From Fumia sp045615345 (GTDB taxonomy: Bacteria; Bacillota; Clostridia; Oscillospirales; Ruminococcaceae): a stretch of DNA of 64,000 nucleotides. Positions 15,308 to 23,997 of this stretch are shown one piece after another (within the stretch, counting starts at the first letter, position 1; each line of letters starts with the position of its first letter). The DNA is taken from NCBI GenBank assembly GCA_045615345.1, contig JAZLER010000013.1, forward strand, positions 62,001-126,000. Direction: 5' to 3'. The notes beneath the pieces are model-generated. The model was not told where the DNA came from, searched no databases, and saw only the letters and a program-made list of their open reading frames with translations. Position numbers and translations under genes: made by a program.

Positions 15308-16228
15308 TTACGCTATTTTGTCAAAAATTGATGTCATATTTGCAACTTTTCTATTTATCTGTAAAGTATCGATACTGTTCAAAATAGAATCATTCATTGT
15401 AATACTTGTGATATTTGCAACCTTAGTTCTGTAATCAACAGTTGCAACCTGATTGAACAACGAAGAAAGGTTTGCAATTTTACGGTTGATCTGCAGGATA
15501 TCTGCAGCATTAATTACACCATCACTATTGACATCACCATAAAGCCAGATTTCTACATCCTGTGTAACATCAGCACCAGCCACTACAGCAGAATACTCGC
15601 GTGGAGCGTGCTTTGTCTTGGAAACTCTTACAGTATAGTTACCCTCTGCAATATCTTCAAAAGTGTATGTACCACTTTTGCCTTTGACCGTCTTGGTTGC
15701 TAAAATATCTGTACCACTCATAAGTTCAATTGTTACATTTACAGAAGTACTTCCAAAAGCTTTTACATTACCGGAAACCGAATAACTTCCGGAACCTTTG
15801 TATACTACTGTTTTAGCTGCCGGATTATCAATTCCGGTACCGCCAAGTTTAAGATACAATGTACAACCATTTATATTGCTTAAACCGGTAGCTGTCTGTA
15901 CCCGGGCTTTTTCAATAACAAATTCATACACACCACTCTCAGGAGTATCTTTCTGTATTATGTAAACAACTTTGCTTTCTGTAGCATCTGAAACCTCAGA
16001 AATATTTTCTGATGCCAGTAACACAGTAATCTGTTTTGGGGATGAGGGGGCTGTAAAAGCAACCTTAACAGTTAATAAATCTGCATCGATATCGCCATTT
16101 TCGTCAACATATTCCTCAATAGTCACATCGTCAATAGTGATACTGCCTGCAGCATATGTTACTGTCGCAGAACATACAACAAAAGACAAAATTAATGTAG
16201 CAGATAGTAAAAATTTTAAAATTTTCAT
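15308..16228 (-). CDS. Secreted dockerin-containing protein
   Basis: A 306-residue exported protein with a signal peptide (cleavage near AAG, about 27). An N-terminal cohesin-like or beta-sandwich region (about 28-145) is followed by a carboxypeptidase-regulatory-like beta domain (about 146-228) and a C-terminal type I dockerin. Its first Ca-binding repeat is intact (GDVNSDGVINAADILQINRK). The second (ITMNDSILNSIDTLQINRK) keeps the helix but lost the first two Ca ligands. No cohesin gene is in the window and there is no catalytic domain, so it may attach to a scaffold elsewhere or act in the envelope. Confidence 0.8.
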   Translation of the reverse strand: MKILKFLLSATLILSFVVCSATVTYAAGSITIDDVTIEEYVDENGDIDADLLTVKVAFTAPSSPKQITVLLASENISEVSDATESKVVYIIQKDTPESGVYEFVIEKARVQTATGLSNINGCTLYLKLGGTGIDNPAAKTVVYKGSGSYSVSGNVKAFGSTSVNVTIELMSGTDILATKTVKGKSGTYTFEDIAEGNYTVRVSKTKHAPREYSAVVAGADVTQDVEIWLYGDVNSDGVINAADILQINRKIANLSSLFNQVATVDYRTKVANITSITMNDSILNSIDTLQINRKVANMTSIFDKIA

Positions 16229-16374
16229 ACGCTCCTCCTTATCTTATACCGGTGTTACAGGTTTCATATCCATATTTGTATAGATACTCAACCACACAAC
16301 GTATATACAAGATTATTTTACCACAATAAAACACATTAATCAATAGCAAAAGTTGCAAATATATATAAGTGTTT

Positions 16375-16403
16375 TTGACATTTCATTTTATAAATGGTAA
16401 AAT
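16375..16403 (+). promoter_or_regulatory. Sigma-A promoter of the GH101 gene
   Basis: TTGACA (16375-16380), 17 bp, TAAAAT (16398-16403); AAAGGAGG follows at 16411-16418. The rest of 16229-16374 is AT-rich with no other feature seen. Confidence 0.85.
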
Positions 16404-16426
16404 ACAAATCAAAGGAGGTTTTTAAT

Positions 16427-19400
16427 ATGAACACATTCAAAAAACTTGTTTCAATCTTTGTAATACTTTTAACACTTTTTCTTTTCTCGTGTCAAAAAGA
16501 AAAACCCACCTCATACCAGGGCTTTAAACTGATTAACTCCGATAAAACCGAGGTAGTATCTCTCAACACCGAAGAAATGAGTGTAATTATCGACACTTCT
16601 TTCCCCCGTATTATTGAATACAAATTAGACCTTGGCAAACTGGACGGAAGTCCCGAAAAAATCAAAAAAATCCGTGTAAATGGTGTTGATATCACACCTG
16701 AGGTCAACGCTTACCTTTCCACCGATAAAAAAACCGTAAAATACGATTTAACGGTAAAAGATTTTATACATAAAATTGATGCGGTTATTACATCTGAGCT
16801 TTCTGTTTCAGAAAATGTCCTGACCTTTGCGATAACAAATGTAAAAAACAACAAAGACCGCCTTGAAAACCCCATCGAAAGCATTGAAATTCCAAATCAC
16901 TCCCTTGTATCGGTAAACGGTGATAACGCAAACTTTATTGGCGCACGCTTTGCAACCGACACCACAGAACGTGGTGACGATTACTACACAAAACAAAACT
17001 TTGCTGATGCAGACGGCAAGGCTTACTTTTATGCATTTGTCACCGAAAATAACCTTTCAGCGGGTATTTCCTCCAATTCACAGGTCGGAAGTCGTGGAGC
17101 AGGACAGGACAACCTGCGCATAAAGGTAACATCCGATAAAAACTCCCTTTCCCTTGCAAGTGCCTTGTGGTACTATGACAGAACACTCAAAGACAGCTAC
17201 GACAACTTATATGCCGTTTCACAGGTTCCGGAAGAACATCGTGTAGTCGCTCCAAATGAAAATGAGTTCCCCTTTTATGCCAAAGTTGTAATCACCTCCG
17301 ATGAAAACAATGACGGCGAGGTAAACTGGCAGGATTCAGCCATTGCCGCAAGGGAAAAGATTATCCACATTCCTTACGGTGGCGAAAGGACAAAAGATAT
17401 TGTCGGCACACGAATTGCATTAAACTTCGGAAGTCAGGCGCAAAATCCCTTTTTAACAACACTTGACAACATCAAACGCGTTTATCTTAACACCGATGGT
17501 TTAGGTCAGGGGCTGATGCTCAAAGGCTACCAGAATGAAGGACACGACTCGGGTCACCCCGATTACTCCGACATTGGCGAGCGTATGGGCGGTATTGATG
17601 ACTTTAACCTTCTCTTGGACGAAGGCTTAAAATACAACACCTATTTCGGTGTACATATCAACGCGAGCGAATTTTATCCCGAAGCTCAGGCTTTCAGCGA
17701 TGATACCCTTCTTCTTGACACAAACGGAAAACTCGCCTACGGCTGGCAGTGGATTGACCAGGCTGTTATGATGAATACCTTAAAAGATATGGCAACAGGC
17801 GCAAGAGCTGATAGACTCAATGAGTTTAAAACCATTGTCGGCGACCGTCTTGACTTCATCTATGTAGATATCTGGGGCAATGAAAAGTCTGGTTCTGAAG
17901 ATGCATGGCAGACCAGAAAACTAAGCTACGATATCGCAGAAAACGACTGGAGAATAGCTCACGAATGGGCTTTTGCCAACGAGTGGGATGCGACATATCT
18001 TCACTGGGTAAACGATTATCCTAACAGTATTGCTTCCGAAAAAGCAAAACAAAACAGTATGGTGTTAAGGTTTTTGTTTAACAGCTATAAAGACACATTT
18101 TTACCCGACTATCCACACTTTGGCGGTGCTGCAAACGCCCCACTCTTAGGCGGTAACCCCATGGTAGGATTCGAAGGCTGGCAGAAAGAAACCAACTTCA
18201 ACCGATGCATAAATAACATCTTTAATCAGGTACTTCCCTCAAAATTCCTGCAGCATTATGAAGTAATAAAATGGACAAATTCCGAAACTCCCGTACTTCT
18301 CCCATATAACCAGAAAGGCTGGGAGTTCACAAACGAAGAAAAACACTATACCCCAGAAGCACAGATTACCCTTAAAAACGGCGATGACACCGTTGTTGTA
18401 ACACGCGGTAATGATGAAATCCCCGATATGACTTTCGCTTATGGTACCGAGGAAGAACAGCTGAACTACCGCTCAAGAGTTATCACTTTAAACGGCACTG
18501 TTATCTTAAAAGGTGCCCCCACCCCGGGCGACACCGATACAAAGCTAAAAGGCACTATGTCGTACCTTATCCCGTGGTACTGGGATTCTGATGGCAACGA
18601 ATTTTCAAAGGAAAATCAGAAGCTTTACCATTACAGCAACCTTACAGGCGAAACCACCTGGGAGCTTCTCCCCGACTGGCAGGGCTGTGAATATCTCTAT
18701 ATGTACAAACTCACCGACAACGGCAGAATAAACGAACAGAAAATCAAGGTTTCAAATAACCGTGTTACCCTTTATGCCCAGTACGATACTCCCTATGTTA
18801 TCTACAAAACCCCTGTTGCTCCTGAAACTGTTGAATGGAGCACAGGCACACATTTAAGGGATGTTTCCTTTATTGACGAGCTCGAAAGTAACTGGAATGT
18901 ATCGGGCAATGCCGAAATTTTTGAAACCTACCGTAATACGAGAATGCTGAAATTCACAGGCGAAGGCAAGGTAAGTCAAGAGTTTATTGACTTAAAACCC
19001 AACACCGATTATGCAATTTATGTGGGCGTTGATAACAGAAGTAACGCAAAAGCATATATCACCATTACCGATAAAAATGGTAATGTTTTAGGTGAAAATC
19101 ATACCCAAAAATCCATTGCCGAAAACTTTGTCGGCGCTTATATCTATAACAAACATTTCCCTGCCGAGGGTGATACAAGTTATTACCAGAATATGTATGT
19201 GTTCTTCAGAACTCCCGCAGACGGCAAGGCTACCCTAACCCTCTCCCGTGACAATGGTGACGGCAACACCTATTTTGACGATGTAAGGATTGTCGAAAAC
19301 AGCGCTCACAATTTTACTTATGACCAAAACGGCAATGTTATAAAATTCACTCAGGATTTTGAGAATGTGGTTCAGGGTGAATACCCGTTTGTTGTAGGCG

Positions 19401-19873
19401 GTGTCGAAGGTGCCATTGAAAATCGTCAGCATATCTCAGAGCTCCACGCACCCTATACCCAGTCGGGCTGGGATAACAAAAAGCTTGATGATGTAATCTC
19501 GGGCAACCATTCTCTTAAAGTTTACGATATGGCTGGAAAAGGCAAAATGGTTTATCAGACCATTCCGCAGAATTTCCGTTTCGAACCCGGTGTCAACTAC
19601 AAAGTAACCTTTGATTACGAAATGGGTGTAGCAAACGGATATGCCGTTGTTATCGGTAGTAAACCTTTTGACGGAAGTTACGAAAAGCTTATAACGCTTC
19701 CCGTGGCACTCGGAAATGAGGCCAAAGAGGCAGAATTCACAATTACAGGTGCCGAAAACGGGCAAACATATTTTGGCATTTACGGATATACTGAACATAA
19801 CCAGAGCGCCCCCAAAAACAGCGACTACGATAATTTCATTTTAGATAATCTTGTAATTGAAAGAATAAGCTGA
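16427..19873 (+). CDS. GH101 endo-alpha-N-acetylgalactosaminidase lipoprotein
   Basis: A 1148-residue surface lipoprotein (lipobox near LFSC, Cys about 22) that would release core-1 type O-glycans from mucin-like glycoproteins. It has an N-terminal beta-sandwich (about 35-300), then a GH101 (beta/alpha)8 domain with NTDGLGQGLMLKGYQNEGHD and YVDIWGNE. Asp481 in that motif and Glu513 in AHEWAF are 32 residues apart, the same spacing as nucleophile and acid/base in the pneumococcal enzyme (Asp764/Glu796). A beta domain follows, and two C-terminal jelly-roll modules (about 810-965 and 985-1145) are probably carbohydrate-binding. I start at ATG 16427 after AAAGGAGG. It is monocistronic, with its own promoter and terminator. 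Confidence 0.92.
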   Translation: MNTFKKLVSIFVILLTLFLFSCQKEKPTSYQGFKLINSDKTEVVSLNTEEMSVIIDTSFPRIIEYKLDLGKLDGSPEKIKKIRVNGVDITPEVNAYLSTDKKTVKYDLTVKDFIHKIDAVITSELSVSENVLTFAITNVKNNKDRLENPIESIEIPNHSLVSVNGDNANFIGARFATDTTERGDDYYTKQNFADADGKAYFYAFVTENNLSAGISSNSQVGSRGAGQDNLRIKVTSDKNSLSLASALWYYDRTLKDSYDNLYAVSQVPEEHRVVAPNENEFPFYAKVVITSDENNDGEVNWQDSAIAAREKIIHIPYGGERTKDIVGTRIALNFGSQAQNPFLTTLDNIKRVYLNTDGLGQGLMLKGYQNEGHDSGHPDYSDIGERMGGIDDFNLLLDEGLKYNTYFGVHINASEFYPEAQAFSDDTLLLDTNGKLAYGWQWIDQAVMMNTLKDMATGARADRLNEFKTIVGDRLDFIYVDIWGNEKSGSEDAWQTRKLSYDIAENDWRIAHEWAFANEWDATYLHWVNDYPNSIASEKAKQNSMVLRFLFNSYKDTFLPDYPHFGGAANAPLLGGNPMVGFEGWQKETNFNRCINNIFNQVLPSKFLQHYEVIKWTNSETPVLLPYNQKGWEFTNEEKHYTPEAQITLKNGDDTVVVTRGNDEIPDMTFAYGTEEEQLNYRSRVITLNGTVILKGAPTPGDTDTKLKGTMSYLIPWYWDSDGNEFSKENQKLYHYSNLTGETTWELLPDWQGCEYLYMYKLTDNGRINEQKIKVSNNRVTLYAQYDTPYVIYKTPVAPETVEWSTGTHLRDVSFIDELESNWNVSGNAEIFETYRNTRMLKFTGEGKVSQEFIDLKPNTDYAIYVGVDNRSNAKAYITITDKNGNVLGENHTQKSIAENFVGAYIYNKHFPAEGDTSYYQNMYVFFRTPADGKATLTLSRDNGDGNTYFDDVRIVENSAHNFTYDQNGNVIKFTQDFENVVQGEYPFVVGGVEGAIENRQHISELHAPYTQSGWDNKKLDDVISGNHSLKVYDMAGKGKMVYQTIPQNFRFEPGVNYKVTFDYEMGVANGYAVVIGSKPFDGSYEKLITLPVALGNEAKEAEFTITGAENGQTYFGIYGYTEHNQSAPKNSDYDNFILDNLVIERIS

Positions 19874-19908
19874 AAAAACACCTGAACGAAATCGTTCAGG
19901 TGTTTTTT
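19874..19908. terminator. Bidirectional terminator shared by GH101 and RAYT genes
   Basis: A perfect stem (19874-19889/19892-19907) with poly-A and poly-T flanks. The RAYT stop codon (19896-19898) lies inside the right arm. Confidence 0.9.
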
Positions 19909-20396
19909 TCATAAAAGCAATCTTCTTTCCATTTTAAGGCATTGGTGTCAATATATTCCCATATTTTGAAATAATCCTTATCACTACGGATTATATGGTC
20001 ATTAAAAGACCTCTGCCAGATATTTTCACCATATTCACGGTTACAGTATCTTTTAAGAAGAGATACATATTTTGAAATCTCGTTATTGTAGGGTTCGGCG
20101 CTTGTCGACGAACCACCATTCTTGTAATCGATAATTTCAATAATAATATGAAAATGATTTGGCATTATAACATATTTTTCGGATTTTATATGAGAATATT
20201 TATCATTCATCAAATTAATATATCTGTTCAGAATTTTGCCATATTCGGACAATACCATCTGTGGTGCGTCGAAATCGCCGCACCCTACAATTTCACCGAG
20301 AATCTGTTTTCTGTTCTTAACACATACCGTAATAAAATACTTCCCCGGTGTACTGTAATTGTAATCTTTTAACCTTGTCGGTTTACGGGTTTCCAT
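19896..20396 (-). CDS. REP-associated tyrosine transposase (RAYT, IS200-like)
   Basis: A 166-residue Y1 HUH single-strand transposase of the RAYT type (Y1_Tnp fold). The HUH pair is in MPNHFHIII, the Arg/Trp block is ENIWQRSFNDHIIR, and Tyr candidates lie in YVSLLKRYCNREYG. The ATG overlaps the stop of the DUF1015 gene by one base (TAATG), so it is translated as the tail of that operon, not as a free insertion sequence, and no terminal repeats of an IS are visible. Two REP-like palindromes lie inside the coding sequence and encode VGCGDFDAP and GGSSTSAEP. RAYTs are thought to be domesticated enzymes that spread REP elements. Confidence 0.88.
   Translation of the reverse strand: METRKPTRLKDYNYSTPGKYFITVCVKNRKQILGEIVGCGDFDAPQMVLSEYGKILNRYINLMNDKYSHIKSEKYVIMPNHFHIIIEIIDYKNGGSSTSAEPYNNEISKYVSLLKRYCNREYGENIWQRSFNDHIIRSDKDYFKIWEYIDTNALKWKEDCFYEKNT
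20086..20118 (+). repeat. REP-like palindrome within the RAYT gene, copy B
   Basis: Foot TTGTAGGG then stem GGTTCG/CGAACC and ACCACCA. It lies inverted relative to copy A, and the stem bases differ by a compensatory T-A/G-C swap. GTAG-type feet are characteristic of REP elements moved by RAYTs. Confidence 0.75.
20261..20290 (-). repeat. REP-like palindrome within the RAYT gene, copy A
   Basis: On the minus strand TTGTAGGG then stem GGTGCG/CGCACC followed by ACCAC. It is nearly the same as copy B 142 bp away in inverted orientation, and in frame with the transposase. Confidence 0.75.
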
Positions 20397-21646
20397 TACT
20401 TAATTTTTCTGCACTCGAGGTAATAGCGTTTTTCACTCGCTTCGCCCATAGAGAAGGTTTTTCTGGGCAAAGCCCCTTCGTCAATTACAGTTTTGAAAAG
20501 CTCATCCTTGCCCATAACGGGGAGCAGAATGCCGACTGCACCTTTTTTTGAAAGGCTTATTGTAACATCCTCGCCGTGGATATAGTCAACCTTACCGCCT
20601 TTTTCCTTTATGTACTTATCAAGGAAATTCTGCACACTTCCGACAGCCAAGTTATGCGAAGGCGACTTGATGGTAACAGAGGAAGGCTTGCCGTCAACCA
20701 CAAGCTCCACTGTCTGGGGCTTTAATTTTTTGTCGGATTTTTCGTCTGCAAACGCCATAAAATCCTTTACGAAAGCCTTTTTGTCCACATCGAACACTGC
20801 TCTGTGGATAGCCTCAAACTCCAAAGACTCATCGTGGAGATTGTTAAGCTCGATAAGTGCAAAACGCGCAGGATGGTTTTTCTGTTCTTCCTCTGTAAGC
20901 TTTTTCTTAAGCTTTGTCCAGCATTCCTTTGCCGTTGCAAGGCTGTGGTTTCCGTCACCGACAGCAAAAAGCAAAACATCTTTGTCTGTCTTATAACGCT
21001 TTGCAAACGCCTTTTTATCGGCAAGCTTTGAAAGAGCCTTTGAAATCTTTTTATAGTGGCTGTCCTCTAAAAGATAACCTTTAATGTTACCGCCGTCCTG
21101 CATCAGGTCAAAATCGTAAAGCTTATTTAAGTCGGCAATATTCTCACCTAAAGGCTCGATAACAGTTTTCTTCACATCATCAATGAGGATAAGAATATGA
21201 GGAGCTTCTATCTTTGCATTTTTTCTGATTTTCACACGGGGAGGAATTCGTTCAAGCACAGTACCCTCGGTAGCGCGTATCAAAGACTGAGATCCCTTGT
21301 TATAATCATAGTCCTCTAAATCGATAAGCCCTACTATACCGCGTCTTACAGTGCCGTTTTTAAGGGTTCGTTCAACATAGATAAGCGAGTCTTTGAACTC
21401 ATCAAAAATTTCCCTTTTAAGATAATCGTTGATAGAAGCGTTTATCTCTTTGATTTTCCCGTCAAAATCGACCTTTTCAAGATAGGCTTCGGGAAAAACA
21501 ATGTTGTAAGCAGAAGGGTTATCCCCCACCTTTTCTTTAACTTCCTCCCAATACTCGGGCTGGGAAGTGAACTGGTCACAGGCAACCACCGAAAAATTCT
21601 CTAAAAGTTCTTCTTTAGGAACTAAAATATCACCTTTGTAAAACAT
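20396..21646 (-). CDS. DUF1015 family protein
   Basis: A 416-residue cytoplasmic protein of the DUF1015 family. Typical motifs are ACDQFTSQPEYW near the N-terminus, RRGIVGLIDLEDY, ERIPPRVKIRKNA, AVGDGNHSLATAKECW and FALIELNNLHDESLEFEAIHR. Family members have been linked to serine/phospho-sugar metabolism or a kinase-like fold, but the biochemical role here is not established. I start at ATG 21644-21646, 4 bp after the malQ stop, with AAAGGG inside the malQ end; the longer ORF would reach 30 bp into malQ. Confidence 0.85.
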   Translation of the reverse strand: MFYKGDILVPKEELLENFSVVACDQFTSQPEYWEEVKEKVGDNPSAYNIVFPEAYLEKVDFDGKIKEINASINDYLKREIFDEFKDSLIYVERTLKNGTVRRGIVGLIDLEDYDYNKGSQSLIRATEGTVLERIPPRVKIRKNAKIEAPHILILIDDVKKTVIEPLGENIADLNKLYDFDLMQDGGNIKGYLLEDSHYKKISKALSKLADKKAFAKRYKTDKDVLLFAVGDGNHSLATAKECWTKLKKKLTEEEQKNHPARFALIELNNLHDESLEFEAIHRAVFDVDKKAFVKDFMAFADEKSDKKLKPQTVELVVDGKPSSVTIKSPSHNLAVGSVQNFLDKYIKEKGGKVDYIHGEDVTISLSKKGAVGILLPVMGKDELFKTVIDEGALPRKTFSMGEASEKRYYLECRKIK

Positions 21647-21650
21647 AAAA

Positions 21651-23081
21651 CTAACCCTTTCTGTAATAAATCTCATTAAGTCGCCTGAATTTATTTTTGT
21701 CTATTGAGTCAAGCTGTTCTTTTGTAACACGATAACACCAGTTACCCTCGGCACGCCCGGGCATATTAAGGCGCGTATCCGAGCCGTAACCCAGCATATC
21801 CTGAATGGTAAGAATTGCAATGTCTGCGTTACTGCTCCAGATGGTGCGAATCATCGAAAATAGTCCGCGTTCCCAGTCAGAGCTTGTATAACCACAGTAC
21901 TCGAGCATATCTTTTCTTGTGTTATCGTCAAGTTCCCACAAATATCCTAAAAGTGTGTTGTTATCGTGAGTACCGGTGTAAGCCACACAATTTTTGATAT
22001 AGTTATGAGGCATATGAGTCGACTCTCCGCCGAAAAATCCAAACTGGAAAACACGCATACCGGGGAAGGTACTCTCACGCACCAAATCCTCAACTTCTTT
22101 TGTGATAAGCCCTAAATCTTCAGCGATAATCAGCTTATCCCCTGCCACCTCACGGATTTTCTCAAGTAAATCCATCTGTGGTCCTTGTATCCACTTGCCG
22201 TTTTTAGCAGTTTTCTCCCCTGCCTCAACTGCCCAGTAGGACTCAAAAGCCCTGAAATGGTCGATACGAAGCCCGTCAAAGATTTCAAGCATAAACTTAA
22301 CCCTGTCAAGCCACCATTTGTAACCTGTTTCTTTCATCTTATCCCAGTCGTACAATGGGTTACCCCAAAGCTGACCGTCTTCAGAAAAATAATCGGGAGG
22401 CACACCCGCTACTCTTTTTGGCATATAATTATCATCAAGCTCAAAAAGGTCGCTATCTGCCCAGACATCGGCACTGTCTTCCGACACATAAAACGGGATA
22501 TCCCCTATTATACCGATACCCTTTTCGTTGGCATAATCCTTGATTTCTTTCCACTGGGTAAAGAATTCGTACTCTATAAACTTCCACATAAAAAGGACAT
22601 CGTTATCAATATCCTTGACATTCCATTTCTGCCACTCGGAAAAATTGTTGGCAGTTTTTAGTGCCATAAACTCACAAAAAGACTCAAGATAAGGTCTTTC
22701 TTTTATATATCGCTCAACAGTTTCCTTGTCTGCAACACGCTTTGAAGCCCTCATCAAAAGGTCATATCTTTCTTTGGAAAGACGCTCAAACTCGCAGACA
22801 TACGGAGTTTTCTGCTCTGCTTCTTTCAGTTCATCATAAGTCACGAGTCCTTTTTTATAAAGCACTTCCAAATCAATAAAATACGGGTTTCCCGCAAATG
22901 TTGAATGAGATTTATATGGTGAATTATATTCATCAACGGGACAGAAAGGCAGTACCTGCCAGTAACAATATCCGCATTCTTTTAAAAAATCTATAAACTC
23001 TTTCGCACCCTCTCCGAAACTACCCGAAGAATATTTTCCGGGGAGTGAGGAAATATGCATAAGCACTCCGCTTTTTCTCAT
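21651..23081 (-). CDS. malQ: 4-alpha-glucanotransferase (amylomaltase)
   Basis: GH77 disproportionating enzyme that transfers maltodextrin units in glycogen or maltodextrin metabolism. The 476-residue cytoplasmic protein has N-terminal SGVLMHISSLPGKYSSGSFG, LPFCPVDEYNSPYKSHSTFAGNPYFID, nucleophile motif LRIDHFRAFESYW, acid/base region IIAEDLGLIT and YTGTHDNNT. All GH77 signatures are present. No other maltodextrin gene is adjacent. The ATG overlaps the upstream aminotransferase stop by one base. Confidence 0.96.
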   Translation of the reverse strand: MRKSGVLMHISSLPGKYSSGSFGEGAKEFIDFLKECGYCYWQVLPFCPVDEYNSPYKSHSTFAGNPYFIDLEVLYKKGLVTYDELKEAEQKTPYVCEFERLSKERYDLLMRASKRVADKETVERYIKERPYLESFCEFMALKTANNFSEWQKWNVKDIDNDVLFMWKFIEYEFFTQWKEIKDYANEKGIGIIGDIPFYVSEDSADVWADSDLFELDDNYMPKRVAGVPPDYFSEDGQLWGNPLYDWDKMKETGYKWWLDRVKFMLEIFDGLRIDHFRAFESYWAVEAGEKTAKNGKWIQGPQMDLLEKIREVAGDKLIIAEDLGLITKEVEDLVRESTFPGMRVFQFGFFGGESTHMPHNYIKNCVAYTGTHDNNTLLGYLWELDDNTRKDMLEYCGYTSSDWERGLFSMIRTIWSSNADIAILTIQDMLGYGSDTRLNMPGRAEGNWCYRVTKEQLDSIDKNKFRRLNEIYYRKG

Positions 23082-23974
23082 TAATTAGCTCCTCTGGTCT
23101 TTGTAAGATAATCGTTAGCGAGATATTCATTCAGTTTAGCAATAATTTCAGGTGCTTTACCACCAACCTCTTTGCCGTCAACATGTGTTGCCACCACAGA
23201 AGGGTTAGAGCTTGAAGTACTGATAATTTCATCAGCAGACAAAATAAAATCAAGCGAGAATGGTGCTTCAACAACTTCCACACCAATAGCCTCACAAGCC
23301 TTGATAAGGTTCTTTCTTGCGATACCGGGCAAGATAAGGTTATCAAGCGGTGCTGTATAAAGTTTGCCATCCTTTATACAATGCACATTGGAATGAGAAC
23401 CTTCTGTTACCCTGTTTTTAATGCCGTCTGCCTCTTTTCTGTAAAGGATACATTCATCAGCGCCTGCTTTTTTTGCAGCTTCTGAGGAAAGCACACTCGG
23501 AAGCAGACAAAGAGTTTTTACATTACACATATAAAATCTTATATCTTCGTAGGTTATAAGCTTTGAAGCTCTGCCGACTTCAGCGAGCTTTCTCGGAGTA
23601 ACGGTTACCCAGAGATTTGCCTTTGTGTTTTCGGGGAAAACATGGTTACGGGGAATGTTAGCACCCCTTGTAATCTGCCAGTAAAGGAAGGTTTCGCCAT
23701 TGGTTTCAGATGTATCAACCTTAGATACAAGTTCATTCAAAAGACTTTTAAGTTCATCCTTTGTATAAGGAATTTCAATCTCAACCATAGAAGCTGAATT
23801 ATAAAAACGGTCGATGTGCTCATCAAGGCAGTAAATAACACCGTTTCTTGTAGCGGTTGCCTCGTAAATTCCGTCACCGAACCAGCAAACTCTGTCGCTC
23901 ATCGGAACAGTCATATTCTCGATTAAATCATATTTTCCGTCATAGTAACCTAAGTTTTTCAAAAGTTTCGCCAT
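23081..23974 (-). CDS. Class IV aminotransferase, D-amino-acid type
   Basis: A 297-residue PLP enzyme of fold type IV (IlvE/Dat/PabC group). The PLP lysine is in CNVKTLCLLPSVL; phosphate-contact motifs are GDGIYEATATRNG, VTEGSHSNVH and STSSSNPSVVATHV. Details such as TRGAN and the Glu of VTEGSHSN fit D-alanine aminotransferase, which would supply D-Glu or D-Ala for peptidoglycan. Branched-chain specificity cannot be excluded. The start is preceded by AAGGAG. Confidence 0.85.
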   Translation of the reverse strand: MAKLLKNLGYYDGKYDLIENMTVPMSDRVCWFGDGIYEATATRNGVIYCLDEHIDRFYNSASMVEIEIPYTKDELKSLLNELVSKVDTSETNGETFLYWQITRGANIPRNHVFPENTKANLWVTVTPRKLAEVGRASKLITYEDIRFYMCNVKTLCLLPSVLSSEAAKKAGADECILYRKEADGIKNRVTEGSHSNVHCIKDGKLYTAPLDNLILPGIARKNLIKACEAIGVEVVEAPFSLDFILSADEIISTSSSNPSVVATHVDGKEVGGKAPEIIAKLNEYLANDYLTKTRGAN

Positions 23975-23997
23975 TTCAATTTCTCCTTATAAAAATA

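Noticed and set aside
19896..20396. Complete IS200/IS605 insertion sequence
   Set aside because: No TnpB, no end hairpins outside the gene, and a TAATG coupling to the upstream gene; RAYT fits better.
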